From JACPSX01 sp035288405 [NCBI: bacterium] (lineage in GTDB: Bacteria; JACPSX01), in assembly GCA_035288405.1 (NCBI GenBank), contig DATEAK010000199.1, positions 1 through 6,876 on the forward strand: DNA of 6,876 bases, read 5' to 3'. A program made the translations under genes and the position numbers. Positions 1 through 6,860 of the stretch are shown here, piece after piece (within the stretch, counting starts at the first letter, position 1; each line of letters opens with the position of its first letter). The notes beneath the pieces are model-generated. The model was not told the DNA's origin and ran no database searches. It saw only the letters and a program-made list of their open reading frames with translations.

Positions 1-508
1 CGCCGTCGGAAAAGGAGACTCCCAGTTCATCGAGGCTGATAAGGGCAATCCCCCTGGACTGATCGATCATCTCATAGAGTTCCGCAACACCGATGCTCAA
101 GGCCGCTGCGACTTCTTCGTCCATAGCTGCGCGTCCCAGCCGTTGCTCCAAATCCACGTACGTGGTTTCCAGCAAGGATGCTTTTTGCCGAACTGAGCGC
201 GGTACCCAATCCAATGCACGCAGTTCATCCAGAATCGCTCCGCGGATCCGGAACTCCGCGTACGTCTTGAACTGGATGTCCAAGGACGGATCGAATTTTT
301 CGATGGCATCCATGAGACCGATGACCCCCGAGCTGATGAGATCGTCAATCTCCACGTGTGGGGGCAGACGAAGGGCGATCCGGTGCGCGATATACTTGAT
401 CAGCGGCGTATACTCGATGATCAGCTCGTCCCTCATCTGGGCATCGATCTTGGTCTTTTTCCCTTTGAGCCTTCCTTTGAAGATCTGTTTGACCCGGGTT
501 TCTTGCAT
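1..508 (-). CDS. fliA: FliA, flagellar sigma factor sigma-28 (partial, C-terminus outside window)
   Basis: The first 169 codons of a sigma-70-family factor of the FliA/WhiG group; the frame is open to the left edge, so roughly 75-90 C-terminal residues including region 4 lie outside. Region 2 spans about 28-104 and is strongly conserved: YTPLIKYIAHRIALRLPP (33-50), core-binding DDLISSGVIGLMDAIEKFDP (55-74), and the -10 recognition part FKTYAEFRIRGAILDELRA (80-98) with DWVPRSVR (100-107). Region 3 follows (about 108-162) with LEQRLGR and EEVAAALSIGVAELYEM. FliA directs RNA polymerase to late flagellar promoters (flagellin, motor, chemotaxis) and is held inactive by FlgM until the hook is finished. 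The ATG starting MQETRVK has GAGG upstream and no alternative in-frame start nearby. It follows flhG by five bases, so it is probably cotranscribed with the export genes. Confidence 0.96.
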   Translation of the reverse strand, partial: MQETRVKQIFKGRLKGKKTKIDAQMRDELIIEYTPLIKYIAHRIALRLPPHVEIDDLISSGVIGLMDAIEKFDPSLDIQFKTYAEFRIRGAILDELRALDWVPRSVRQKASLLETTYVDLEQRLGRAAMDEEVAAALSIGVAELYEMIDQSRGIALISLDELGVSFSDG

Positions 509-513
509 TGGCG

Positions 514-1407
514 CTACCTCGGAAGTCCGACAAGGCGCTTCCAGAAAAATTGAATGTTCCCTTTCGGCTGGATCGGTTGCGGAAGGTTCGAAATCCGGCG
601 GGCCAGGGTCTTAAAGGCCCTGCTCGCCGGGCAGCCCGGAAATGCCTGCAGGACGGCTTTTTGCTGGCGGACCGCTTTCACCAGGGTTTCGTCATGGGGG
701 ATGAACCCCAGGAAATCAATGGATGCCTCCAGATACTTGTCAGCTACCGAGCTGATTCTGCGGTACACCTCCTTTGCCTCGACGGCGTTAGACGCGTTAT
801 TGACCAGGAGACGGAAATGACGTTCACCGTATTCCAGGGCCAGAACTTTCATGAGAGCGTAAGCGTCCGTAATGGAAGTCGGTTCCGGACTTGCGACGAC
901 GATGACCTCCTGAGCCGCTACGTTGAAATACATCACGTTCGCTGAGATCCCGGCTCCTGTATCGATGAGGAGCACGTCGTACTGTTCTTCCAGGAGTTCC
1001 AGCTCGGTCAACAACCCGAGTTTTTCCGCTTCGCTGAGTTCCGCCAGACTCTGAACTCCGGAACTGGCCGGCAGGATCATCATGCCTCCCACGCCTCTGA
1101 TCATGATCTCCGAGAGGGTGCGATCCCCGCGCAGAACATGCTGAATCGTGTATTTCGGAGAAAGCCCAAGGAGAACGTCGAGATTGGCCAACCCCAGGTC
1201 CGCATCCAACACGAGAACCCGCAACCCCAGCTGGGTAAACGCATAGGCCAGGTTGGCCACGACATTGGTCTTCCCGACTCCACCCTTCCCGCTTGTCACA
1301 GCGATAACCCGAACGAGGTCGGATTTCTCGAACCCGGGATCCTCGCTCCTTTCGGGCACCGCTTTGCGATCAATGCTCAGAGAACGCAGGCTTCCGGCCT
1401 GATCCAT
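514..1407 (-). CDS. flhG: FlhG (FleN/YlxH), MinD-like ATPase controlling flagellar number
   Basis: With the ATG at 1407 the protein has 297 residues, typical of FlhG. It opens with MDQAGSLRSL, the DQAxxLR motif by which FlhG stimulates the FlhF GTPase. The MinD/ParA core follows: deviant Walker A KGGVGKT (41-47), DADLGLANLD (68-77), Walker B-type VLLIDTGAGIS (145-155), SPEPTSITDAYALMK (173-187) and the LVNNASN nucleotide-base region (201-207). The C-terminal stretch IQFFWKRLVGLPR (285-297) looks like an amphipathic membrane-targeting helix as in MinD and FleN. The protein should cycle between an ATP-bound membrane dimer and a cytosolic monomer to limit flagellar number together with FlhF. A longer form from the ATG at 1443 is open but unlikely. 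The gene overlaps flhF by 38 bases, and its TAG stop lies five bases before fliA. Confidence 0.95.
   Translation of the reverse strand: MDQAGSLRSLSIDRKAVPERSEDPGFEKSDLVRVIAVTSGKGGVGKTNVVANLAYAFTQLGLRVLVLDADLGLANLDVLLGLSPKYTIQHVLRGDRTLSEIMIRGVGGMMILPASSGVQSLAELSEAEKLGLLTELELLEEQYDVLLIDTGAGISANVMYFNVAAQEVIVVASPEPTSITDAYALMKVLALEYGERHFRLLVNNASNAVEAKEVYRRISSVADKYLEASIDFLGFIPHDETLVKAVRQQKAVLQAFPGCPASRAFKTLARRISNLPQPIQPKGNIQFFWKRLVGLPR
517..520 (-). promoter_or_regulatory. Ribosome binding site of fliA
   Basis: GAGG on the minus strand lies eight bases before the fliA ATG at 508 and directly abuts the TAG stop of flhG. It is moderate in strength. The position inside the end of flhG suggests that translation of the sigma factor is coupled to that of FlhG. 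Confidence 0.6.
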
Positions 1408-2623
1408 AGACTTTGCCCTCCTTTTGCAGACCCTGCGGGCCACTGAAGCGCAGGATCAAATCGATCAGTCTTTCCGCGCTGGCCACTTCGAAGTCTTCCG
1501 GAACTTTTTGTCCCGTGGTGAAGTACGAGAGAGGTTTCTTGGCAAATACCGCTTGGTTAAACAAATTTCCAAAACTCGAGGCTTCATCCAGCTTGGTAAG
1601 AAGGAGCCGCCGAATCGGCAGGCAGCTAAACCTGCGGATGGTTTCTTCCATTTCCCCGTCTTTCGTGGTGGCGGACAACAGCAGGTGTGTTTCAATCGTG
1701 TGACGGCCCTGGAAAAATGACGCCAGATCGCGCAGATGTTCCTGATTCCTTTGACTGCCTCCGGCCGTATCAATCAGGATCAAATCCTTATCCTCGTGCT
1801 TTTCCAGGAGTTTCTTCAACGCCGCCGGTCCCAGCGCCACATCCAGAGGAATGCCGAGCAGCCGGGAATAGGTCTGCAGCTGCTCGGCCGCGGCAGCCCG
1901 GAACGTATCGATCGTCAGCAGGGCCACCTGTTTCTTTTCCAGCAGAGAGAAGTGAGAGGCCAGCTTTGCCACTGTAGTCGTCTTCCCGACACCGGTGGGG
2001 CCCACGAAAGCCACCGCCTTCGGCCCGCCGTCACCGACCTGAAGCGGTCCGCCGATCGGGACGAGCTTCAGCAGCAGAGCCGCCAGATAATTGCGCGCGC
2101 ACCCCGGGACCTGCAATTGAGCCTCCGAGAGGCTGGAACCGATTTGCCCAACGCATTCCTGGATGAGAATCCTCTCGACTCCTTGTCCCTTGAGCTCCTG
2201 GGCTAGTTCAAACAGGACCGGGTGTTTCAGTGTCTCCGACCGCGAGGCCAGTAGACTGGCTCCCTGAAAGTAATCTTCCCTGCGCGCATTGTCCGCTTGG
2301 TTTTCCCGGAAGGAACGACGCAGGTTTGCCAGAGAAAGCCGGAGTTCCTCGATCTCTTTTCTCAGCGGATCTTCTTCCCCCGGCGGAGGCGAAGCTTCTT
2401 CCGGACTTGAAGACCTGCGACCCTCCCGTGAGCGTTTCTCCCGGTCTTCCCGGTCCTCAAGGGCTGCGGTGACCTCAATGAAAGGACGTCCGAACAGTCC
2501 CAGGGCTCCTCCTTTCCGAGTCATTCTTCGTGTGCTCAGGATTAACGCGTTTGGACCCATCTGTTCTTTCACGAGTCGAATTGCCTGCTGCCAGCTGTCT
2601 GCTTCAATTTTCTGGATCTTCAT
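1370..2623 (-). CDS. flhF: FlhF, SRP-type GTPase for flagellar placement
   Basis: A 417-residue FlhF with the usual three parts. The B domain (about 1-55) begins MKIQKIEADSWQQAIRLVKE and contains GPNALILSTR. A charged, proline-bearing linker spans about 56-118. The N domain (about 125-198) and G domain (about 200-395) follow. GTPase motifs are G1 GPTGVGKT (208-215), DTFRAAAAEQL (239-249), G3 DTAGG (285-289), G4 TKLDEAS (343-349) and the closing TTGQKVPEDFE (369-379). FlhF belongs to the Ffh/FtsY family and recruits early basal-body proteins to the site where a flagellum will form, with FlhG controlling its GTPase. At residue 289 the Arg of Ffh/FtsY DTAGR is Gly. The start ATG sits in an ATGA overlap with the flhA stop and has only a weak Shine-Dalgarno (GTGAG), so translation is probably coupled. 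The last 12 residues lie in the flhG overlap. Confidence 0.96.
   Translation of the reverse strand: MKIQKIEADSWQQAIRLVKEQMGPNALILSTRRMTRKGGALGLFGRPFIEVTAALEDREDREKRSREGRRSSSPEEASPPPGEEDPLRKEIEELRLSLANLRRSFRENQADNARREDYFQGASLLASRSETLKHPVLFELAQELKGQGVERILIQECVGQIGSSLSEAQLQVPGCARNYLAALLLKLVPIGGPLQVGDGGPKAVAFVGPTGVGKTTTVAKLASHFSLLEKKQVALLTIDTFRAAAAEQLQTYSRLLGIPLDVALGPAALKKLLEKHEDKDLILIDTAGGSQRNQEHLRDLASFFQGRHTIETHLLLSATTKDGEMEETIRRFSCLPIRRLLLTKLDEASSFGNLFNQAVFAKKPLSYFTTGQKVPEDFEVASAERLIDLILRFSGPQGLQKEGKVYGSGRKPAFSEH
1416..1423 (-). promoter_or_regulatory. Strong ribosome binding site deciding the flhG start
   Basis: On the minus strand AAGGAGGG lies eight bases before the ATG at 1407, close to the ideal Shine-Dalgarno sequence and spacing. 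It lies inside the flhF reading frame. It favours the ATG at 1407 over the upstream in-frame ATG at 1443, which would add 12 basic residues (starting MARRVCKRR) and bury the conserved DQAxxLR motif that normally sits at the FlhG N-terminus. Confidence 0.8.
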
Positions 2624-4710
2624 GATTGTAGACTCACTGTCCCCATGGTGACGATGCGCACGGTTGGCGAAATCTCATTAGGAGAAAGCACAGCCATATG
2701 AGGGAAAAATCTCTCCGTAAGCCGGCGCAAATGGCGCCGGATCGTGGGGGATGCCAGAACCACCGGTTGGTAGTCCGTAGTCGAGAGGCGTTCCACGGCG
2801 CCTTTTAGACGGGTCAAAAGGCGTTCGGCATGTGCCGGCTCCAGGGCCAGGAAGGAACCCTGGTCGCTGTTTCGTAACGCTTTGCTGAGAAGTTCTTCGG
2901 TTTCCGGAACAAGAGAAATAATCGGCAAGGTACCTTCCCGGGTCTGGTATTGCTTGGTGATCGGTCGCGCCAGGGCCTGGCGCACGTATTCCGTCAGGAG
3001 ATCGGTATCCTTGATAGAAGTCCCGTAATCGGCCAAGGTTTCCAGAATCGTCAGCAGGTCCCGAATCGAAACGCGCTCCCGCAGAAGGTTTTGGAGTACT
3101 TTTTGGACTTTGCCCAACGCCAAAATATTGGGGATCAGCTCCTCGACAAGCTTCGGGTGATTTTGCTTGAAACTATCCAGGAGAGCTTGTACTTCCTGGC
3201 GCCCCAGAAGCTCGTGCGCATGGGATTTCACAATTTCACTCAAATGAGTCGCCACCACCGTGGACAGATCAACCGCCGTGTACCCGGCAAACTGAGCCTT
3301 TTCTTTTTCCCTCTCGGGAACCCAAAGAGCCGGTAAGCCGAAGGATGGCTCCCGAGTCGGAATCCCCTGGATTTGTTCCTCTACATGACCGGGAGCCATG
3401 CAAAGCACATGATCCATCCGGAGTTCTCCTTTGGCGACCTCCACCCCTTTGATCAACACGGAGTACTCTTCCGGTTTCAGCTGCAGGTTGTCCCGAATGT
3501 GCAAGGGAGGGATGATGACCCCCCATTCCAGGGCAAACTGCCGCCGGATGGATTTGATTCTTTCCAAAAGCTCACCGCCCTGTTCCGCATCGACCAATGG
3601 GATCAGCCCGTAGCCGACCTCCATTTCGATGAGATCCAGGGGCAGGAGCGCTTCAACCCGCTCCGGAGCAGGCTGCCGTGCTTCCGCTTCTTCTGCCTCC
3701 CGCTGTTCCTCTGTGCGGACCTTCTCTCTCTGCACGCTCAAGTAGCCGACGGCTCCGGTAAACAGAGCCAGGATAAAAAACGGCAGGTGAGGGAGTCCAG
3801 GAACCATTCCGAAAAACAAGAGAATCACGGCCGCAATACCGATGGCGCGGGGGTAACGGAGTGCCTGCTCCGTGATCTCTCTTCCCAAATTCGATTCCGC
3901 TGCGGAACGGGAGACCATGAGCCCGGCGGCAGTGGAAATGATCAGGGCCGGAATGCTTGAGACCAGCCCATCCCCGATAGTCAGAATGGTGTATGTCTTC
4001 AGGGCGTTCAGGAAAGTCATCTGGGACTGCCAGACTCCGATCGCCAGCCCGCCCAGGATATTGATCATGGTAATGAGGATGGTGGCCTTTGCGTCGTTCT
4101 TGGTGAACCGGCTGGCCCCATCCATGGCTCCGTAGAAATCCGCTTCGCGTTCGATCGTCGTTCGCCTGGCCCTGGCCTCCTTTTCGTTGATGAGCCCAGC
4201 GTTTAAGTCGGCATCGATGCTCATCTGTTTTCCCGGAATGGCATCCAGGGTGAAGCGCGCGCCCACCTCCGCGATTCGTACCGATCCGTTCGTGATGACC
4301 ATGAAATTAATGATGATCAAGACCAGGAAAACCACGGTCCCGACGATGTAGTTACCCCCCACGACAAAGTTACCAAACGACTGAATCACCTTCCCCGCAG
4401 CTTCCGTGCCCTCGCTCCCGTGCAGGAGGATCAAGCGGGTTGAGGCGACGTTCAGGGCCAGACGGTAAAGCGTGGTAATCAGCAGCAACGAGGGAAAGAC
4501 GGAGAATTCCAGTGGCCGTTTGACATACATGCTGATCAGCAGAATGATGATCGCTAAGGTAATGTTCAAAGACAAGAGCACATCGAGGAGAGGAGACGGC
4601 AGGGGGATGATCATGAGCATGAGAATCCCCACGACACCGACTCCCAGGAAGGCGTCGTTTTGTCGGGTGAACGTTTCGAATGCTCCCATGACCGCGGATC
4701 TATCGGCCAT
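2620..4710 (-). CDS. flhA: FlhA, flagellar export gate and chaperone docking protein
   Basis: A 696-residue protein, typical for FlhA. The N-terminal half holds about eight membrane segments (roughly 22-38, 42-62, 70-90, 113-138, 207-228, 240-262, 287-304 and 308-324). Between the fourth and fifth lies the FHIPEP signature region, read here as RIAEVGARFTLDAIPGKQMS with DADLNAGLI after it (about 145-173). A charged linker (about 326-355) leads to the cytoplasmic domain, with conserved stretches including GYTAVDLSTVVATHL (477-490), HELLGRQEV (499-507) and RERVSIRDLLTILETLADYG (544-563). Nine FlhA subunits form the ring that docks chaperone-substrate complexes and couples proton flow to export. 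The ATG has an AAAGGGGG sequence six bases upstream, inside the end of flhB. The TGA stop overlaps the flhF ATG as ATGA. The frame is intact with no missing domain. Confidence 0.98.
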   Translation of the reverse strand: MADRSAVMGAFETFTRQNDAFLGVGVVGILMLMIIPLPSPLLDVLLSLNITLAIIILLISMYVKRPLEFSVFPSLLLITTLYRLALNVASTRLILLHGSEGTEAAGKVIQSFGNFVVGGNYIVGTVVFLVLIIINFMVITNGSVRIAEVGARFTLDAIPGKQMSIDADLNAGLINEKEARARRTTIEREADFYGAMDGASRFTKNDAKATILITMINILGGLAIGVWQSQMTFLNALKTYTILTIGDGLVSSIPALIISTAAGLMVSRSAAESNLGREITEQALRYPRAIGIAAVILLFFGMVPGLPHLPFFILALFTGAVGYLSVQREKVRTEEQREAEEAEARQPAPERVEALLPLDLIEMEVGYGLIPLVDAEQGGELLERIKSIRRQFALEWGVIIPPLHIRDNLQLKPEEYSVLIKGVEVAKGELRMDHVLCMAPGHVEEQIQGIPTREPSFGLPALWVPEREKEKAQFAGYTAVDLSTVVATHLSEIVKSHAHELLGRQEVQALLDSFKQNHPKLVEELIPNILALGKVQKVLQNLLRERVSIRDLLTILETLADYGTSIKDTDLLTEYVRQALARPITKQYQTREGTLPIISLVPETEELLSKALRNSDQGSFLALEPAHAERLLTRLKGAVERLSTTDYQPVVLASPTIRRHLRRLTERFFPHMAVLSPNEISPTVRIVTMGTVSLQS

Positions 4711-5785
4711 AGGCGGCCCCCTTTCCAGTCAGCGTGTACACATAAGCGAGGATTTCAGCTACGGCTCGGTACAATGAGGAAGGTATCGTTTTTCCGACTT
4801 CCACACCGCGGAACAGGGCCCGGGCCAGCGGTTTATCCTCCACAATGGGGATCCCGTATTCCCGCGCGACTTCCTTAATCTTTTCCGCCACGGCTCCGGC
4901 TCCCTTGGCCACCACCGTCGGAGCGTCCATCACCGCACCGTCATAACGGACGGCCACCGCTAGATGTTGGGGGTTCGTGATGACGACATCGGCTTTGGGC
5001 ACCGCAGACATCATGCGCCGTCGCGCTCTTTCCATCTGGATGCTCCGGATCCGGGATTTGATCAGGGGATTCCCTTCCGTATCCTTCATCTCTTCCTTGA
5101 TTTCCTGCTTGCTCATGCGGAGTTCCTGGAAATAATTCCAGCGTTGAAAGAAATAGTCGAGACCGGCCAAAGCGACCAAGACGGCCCCTGTGACGAAGCA
5201 AATCTTCAGAGAAACCCGCACCAGGTATCGACCGATGGAAAGGACATCCATTTCCATCAGAGGTCCCAGGTTCAGAAATTCCTTTTTCACTACGAGGTAG
5301 GCAATGCCCCCTACGATGGCGATCTTCATCAGCGCCTTCACCAATTCAACTACAGAATTCCGGGATAAGACGCGGCCGAATCCCGTCAGCGGATTGATGC
5401 GCGAAAACTCCAGCTGGAAAGGCTCTTCTTTAAAAGCCAGTCCTCCCGCCTGCAAGATGCTCACCAGCAGAGCAATCGCGAGCAGGATGAGCATGATCGG
5501 AAGAATGGGGGCGAATCCTTCGAGCAGAACCCGCACGAGGAATGCCTGGCTATTGGCGGCGGTGAGCCTGAGGGTCCCCGATTCCCGCAGAACCCGGGCG
5601 GTGGTATTCATCAGTTGAGAGGAAATAGAGGCCCCCAGAACGAGGAGCAGGAAGAACCCTCCCAGGAGCCCGGCCACCGTGCTGACCTCCTGGCTGCGGA
5701 TGACCTGCCCCTTGTTCCGCGCCTCTCGAAGCTTGCGTTCGGTAGGCTCTTCGGTTCTTTGTTCTTTATCTCCGCGTTCCGCCAT
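4700..5785 (-). CDS. flhB: FlhB, flagellar export substrate-specificity switch protein
   Basis: A 361-residue protein of normal FlhB length. The N-terminus has the family signature EEPTERKLREARNKGQV (12-28), followed by four membrane segments at about 36-56, 92-112, 150-166 and 190-212. The cytoplasmic half starts with the conserved linker MSKQEIKEEMKDTEGNP (224-240) and SRIR. It ends with the autocleavage domain, including VRYD, PIVEDKPLARALF and the IP..LY.AVAEILAYVY segment. FlhB sits beside the FliPQR gate, and self-cleavage between N and P of its NPTH motif switches export from rod/hook proteins to filament proteins. Here the motif reads N271-P272-Q273-H274, so the usual Thr is Gln and the next Tyr is Leu; Asn, Pro and His are kept. 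The start has AAGG 7 bases upstream overlapping the fliR stop. The 3' end overlaps flhA by 11 bases. Confidence 0.97.
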   Translation of the reverse strand: MAERGDKEQRTEEPTERKLREARNKGQVIRSQEVSTVAGLLGGFFLLLVLGASISSQLMNTTARVLRESGTLRLTAANSQAFLVRVLLEGFAPILPIMLILLAIALLVSILQAGGLAFKEEPFQLEFSRINPLTGFGRVLSRNSVVELVKALMKIAIVGGIAYLVVKKEFLNLGPLMEMDVLSIGRYLVRVSLKICFVTGAVLVALAGLDYFFQRWNYFQELRMSKQEIKEEMKDTEGNPLIKSRIRSIQMERARRRMMSAVPKADVVITNPQHLAVAVRYDGAVMDAPTVVAKGAGAVAEKIKEVAREYGIPIVEDKPLARALFRGVEVGKTIPSSLYRAVAEILAYVYTLTGKGAAYGR

Positions 5786-5794
5786 GAATCGACC

Positions 5795-6574
5795 TTATCC
5801 CATCAGCCGCATCAAGCGCAGCAGGTCGCCGTCCATGTGTCCAAAAAGCCGCTCAGTAAAGGCCGCAAAAAACGGCAAGGTAGTCCCCAGAAATATGAGA
5901 CCCACCGTTATGCTCAAGGGAAAGCCCACGATGAACACATTCATCTGCGGGACCATGCGAGCTACCAGGCCCAGGACCACGTTCACAAACAAGAGGGCCG
6001 CCATCAGCGGCGCCGCTAATTTAATGGCGACGACAAACATAGAGGAAGACATAACCAGCAAGGCTTCCACGACGCGGCCGTTGAATACTCCGCCCAGAGG
6101 AGGAACTGCGTCGAAACTTCCGGCGATCGCCCGCAAATAAACATGATGTGCCCCCGTTCCGAAGAACACCAGCGTAACGATAACGTCTTGAAGCTGGGAG
6201 ACGATCGACACCTCCTCGTTTTCCTGGATATCGAGCACATTGACGATACTGAAGCCCATTTGGTAACTGATGAATTCCCCGGAGAGCTGAACCGCCGCGA
6301 AGATATACCGTGCCACCAAGCCCAAAGCGGCTCCCATGAGAACCTCCCGGATCAGAAGAGGAACGAGGGCCAGGGGCTGGGAGGGAAGAGCCGACAGATT
6401 CACCGACACGACCGGGGTCAGGATGATGGCCGTCAGCACGGACAGCCCGACTTTTAACCGGATGGGAACCGAGCCGCTGCCGATGACCGGGGATGTAAAT
6501 AGGATAGCCCCCACCCTCAGGAAGAGGATCAAGAACTTTTCAAATTCGGCCAACGGGATCTGAATGGGTACCAT
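5795..6574 (-). CDS. fliR: FliR, flagellar type III export gate membrane protein
   Basis: A 259-residue integral membrane protein, the normal length for FliR. Several hydrophobic stretches are visible: about 10-30, 38-58, 68-100, 125-145, 170-205 and 212-235. Family hallmarks are the early segment with VPIRLKVGLSVLTAIILTP (about 36-54), the REVLMGAALGLVARYIF region (about 76-92), a GFSIVNVLD loop near residue 107, and a C-terminal FIVGFPLSITVGL segment followed by a short amphipathic tail. One FliR joins five FliP subunits to form the helical export gate. The start ATG lies only three bases after the fliQ stop and has a weak, close Shine-Dalgarno (GGTG four bases away), so translation is probably coupled to fliQ; no better start is close by. 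The loop after GFS is more acidic (QENEE) than in family members I remember. Identity is firm. Confidence 0.96.
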   Translation of the reverse strand: MVPIQIPLAEFEKFLILFLRVGAILFTSPVIGSGSVPIRLKVGLSVLTAIILTPVVSVNLSALPSQPLALVPLLIREVLMGAALGLVARYIFAAVQLSGEFISYQMGFSIVNVLDIQENEEVSIVSQLQDVIVTLVFFGTGAHHVYLRAIAGSFDAVPPLGGVFNGRVVEALLVMSSSMFVVAIKLAAPLMAALLFVNVVLGLVARMVPQMNVFIVGFPLSITVGLIFLGTTLPFFAAFTERLFGHMDGDLLRLMRLMG

Positions 6575-6577
6575 ACT

Positions 6578-6847
6578 TCACCGGATGTAACTGGGAATGT
6601 TAATAAAAAGATTCTCCGTGTAGCGCATGATAAGCTGGAGCATCCAGGGAAAGGAGAGGACAAGGGCCGCCATCACGGCGATGATTTTTGGGATGAAGGT
6701 CAGGGTCATTTCCTGAATCGAAGTGACCGCCTGGAAGATGCTGATCAGGACCCCAACGACCAGACCGGCAAGAAGCATGGGGGCCGCCATCAGCAGGGTC
6801 ACTTCCAGCGCCTGTTTGCCAAACCCAACGACGAATTCCGGCGTCAT
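6578..6847 (-). CDS. fliQ: FliQ, flagellar type III export gate membrane protein
   Basis: An 89-residue, very hydrophobic protein, matching the usual FliQ length of about 90. It shows the family's two-helix hairpin: a first membrane segment around residues 14-37 (rich in L, A, V, G), a short polar turn containing the typical TSIQEMTLTFIPK stretch (about 42-54), and a second segment around 55-73. FliQ subunits wrap around the FliP-FliR core of the export gate in the inner membrane, within the basal body, through which flagellar proteins pass. The ATG is preceded by a good ribosome binding site and begins M-T-P-E, a normal FliQ start. The TGA stop is three bases before fliR. Gene order fliP-fliQ-fliR supports the call. 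The type III secretion homologue SctS is similar, but the flagellar neighbours settle the identity. Confidence 0.96.
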   Translation of the reverse strand: MTPEFVVGFGKQALEVTLLMAAPMLLAGLVVGVLISIFQAVTSIQEMTLTFIPKIIAVMAALVLSFPWMLQLIMRYTENLFINIPSYIR

Positions 6848-6860
6848 AAATGATTCCTTT
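6848..6860 (-). promoter_or_regulatory. Ribosome binding site of fliQ
   Basis: Read on the minus strand, AAAGGA lies 7 bases before the fliQ ATG. Its first bases overlap the TAA stop of the probable fliP, as expected for translational coupling in a compact operon. It supports the ATG at 6847 as the fliQ start. Confidence 0.6.

Noticed and set aside
97-348. Minus-strand open frame of 83 codons inside fliA
   Set aside because: It is out of frame with the sigma-28 reading, which is uninterrupted and strongly conserved over the same bases.
93-614. Plus-strand open frame of 173 codons opposite fliA and the end of flhG
   Set aside because: It is antisense to two clearly recognised genes and has a serine/arginine-rich translation without domains; it spans a gene junction by chance.
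508-945. Plus-strand open frame of 145 codons opposite flhG
   Set aside because: The translation has no family resemblance and the opposite strand encodes a well conserved MinD-type ATPase; shadow frame.
1408-1443. N-terminal extension of FlhG from the ATG at 1443
   Set aside because: No good ribosome binding site was identified for it, it would bury the DQAxxLR motif, and the ATG at 1407 has a near-ideal Shine-Dalgarno sequence.
2722-2740. GC-rich inverted repeat (7-bp perfect stem CCGGCGC, 5-base loop) resembling a terminator hairpin
   Set aside because: It lies inside the conserved C-terminal part of flhA where it encodes R-R-H-L-R-R; the symmetry comes from repeated Arg codons and no T-tract follows on either strand.
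3373-3960. Plus-strand open frame of 195 codons opposite flhA
   Set aside because: It is antisense to strongly conserved FlhA coding sequence, its translation is rich in G, R, Q and H with no recognisable domain, and it has the look of a codon-bias shadow.
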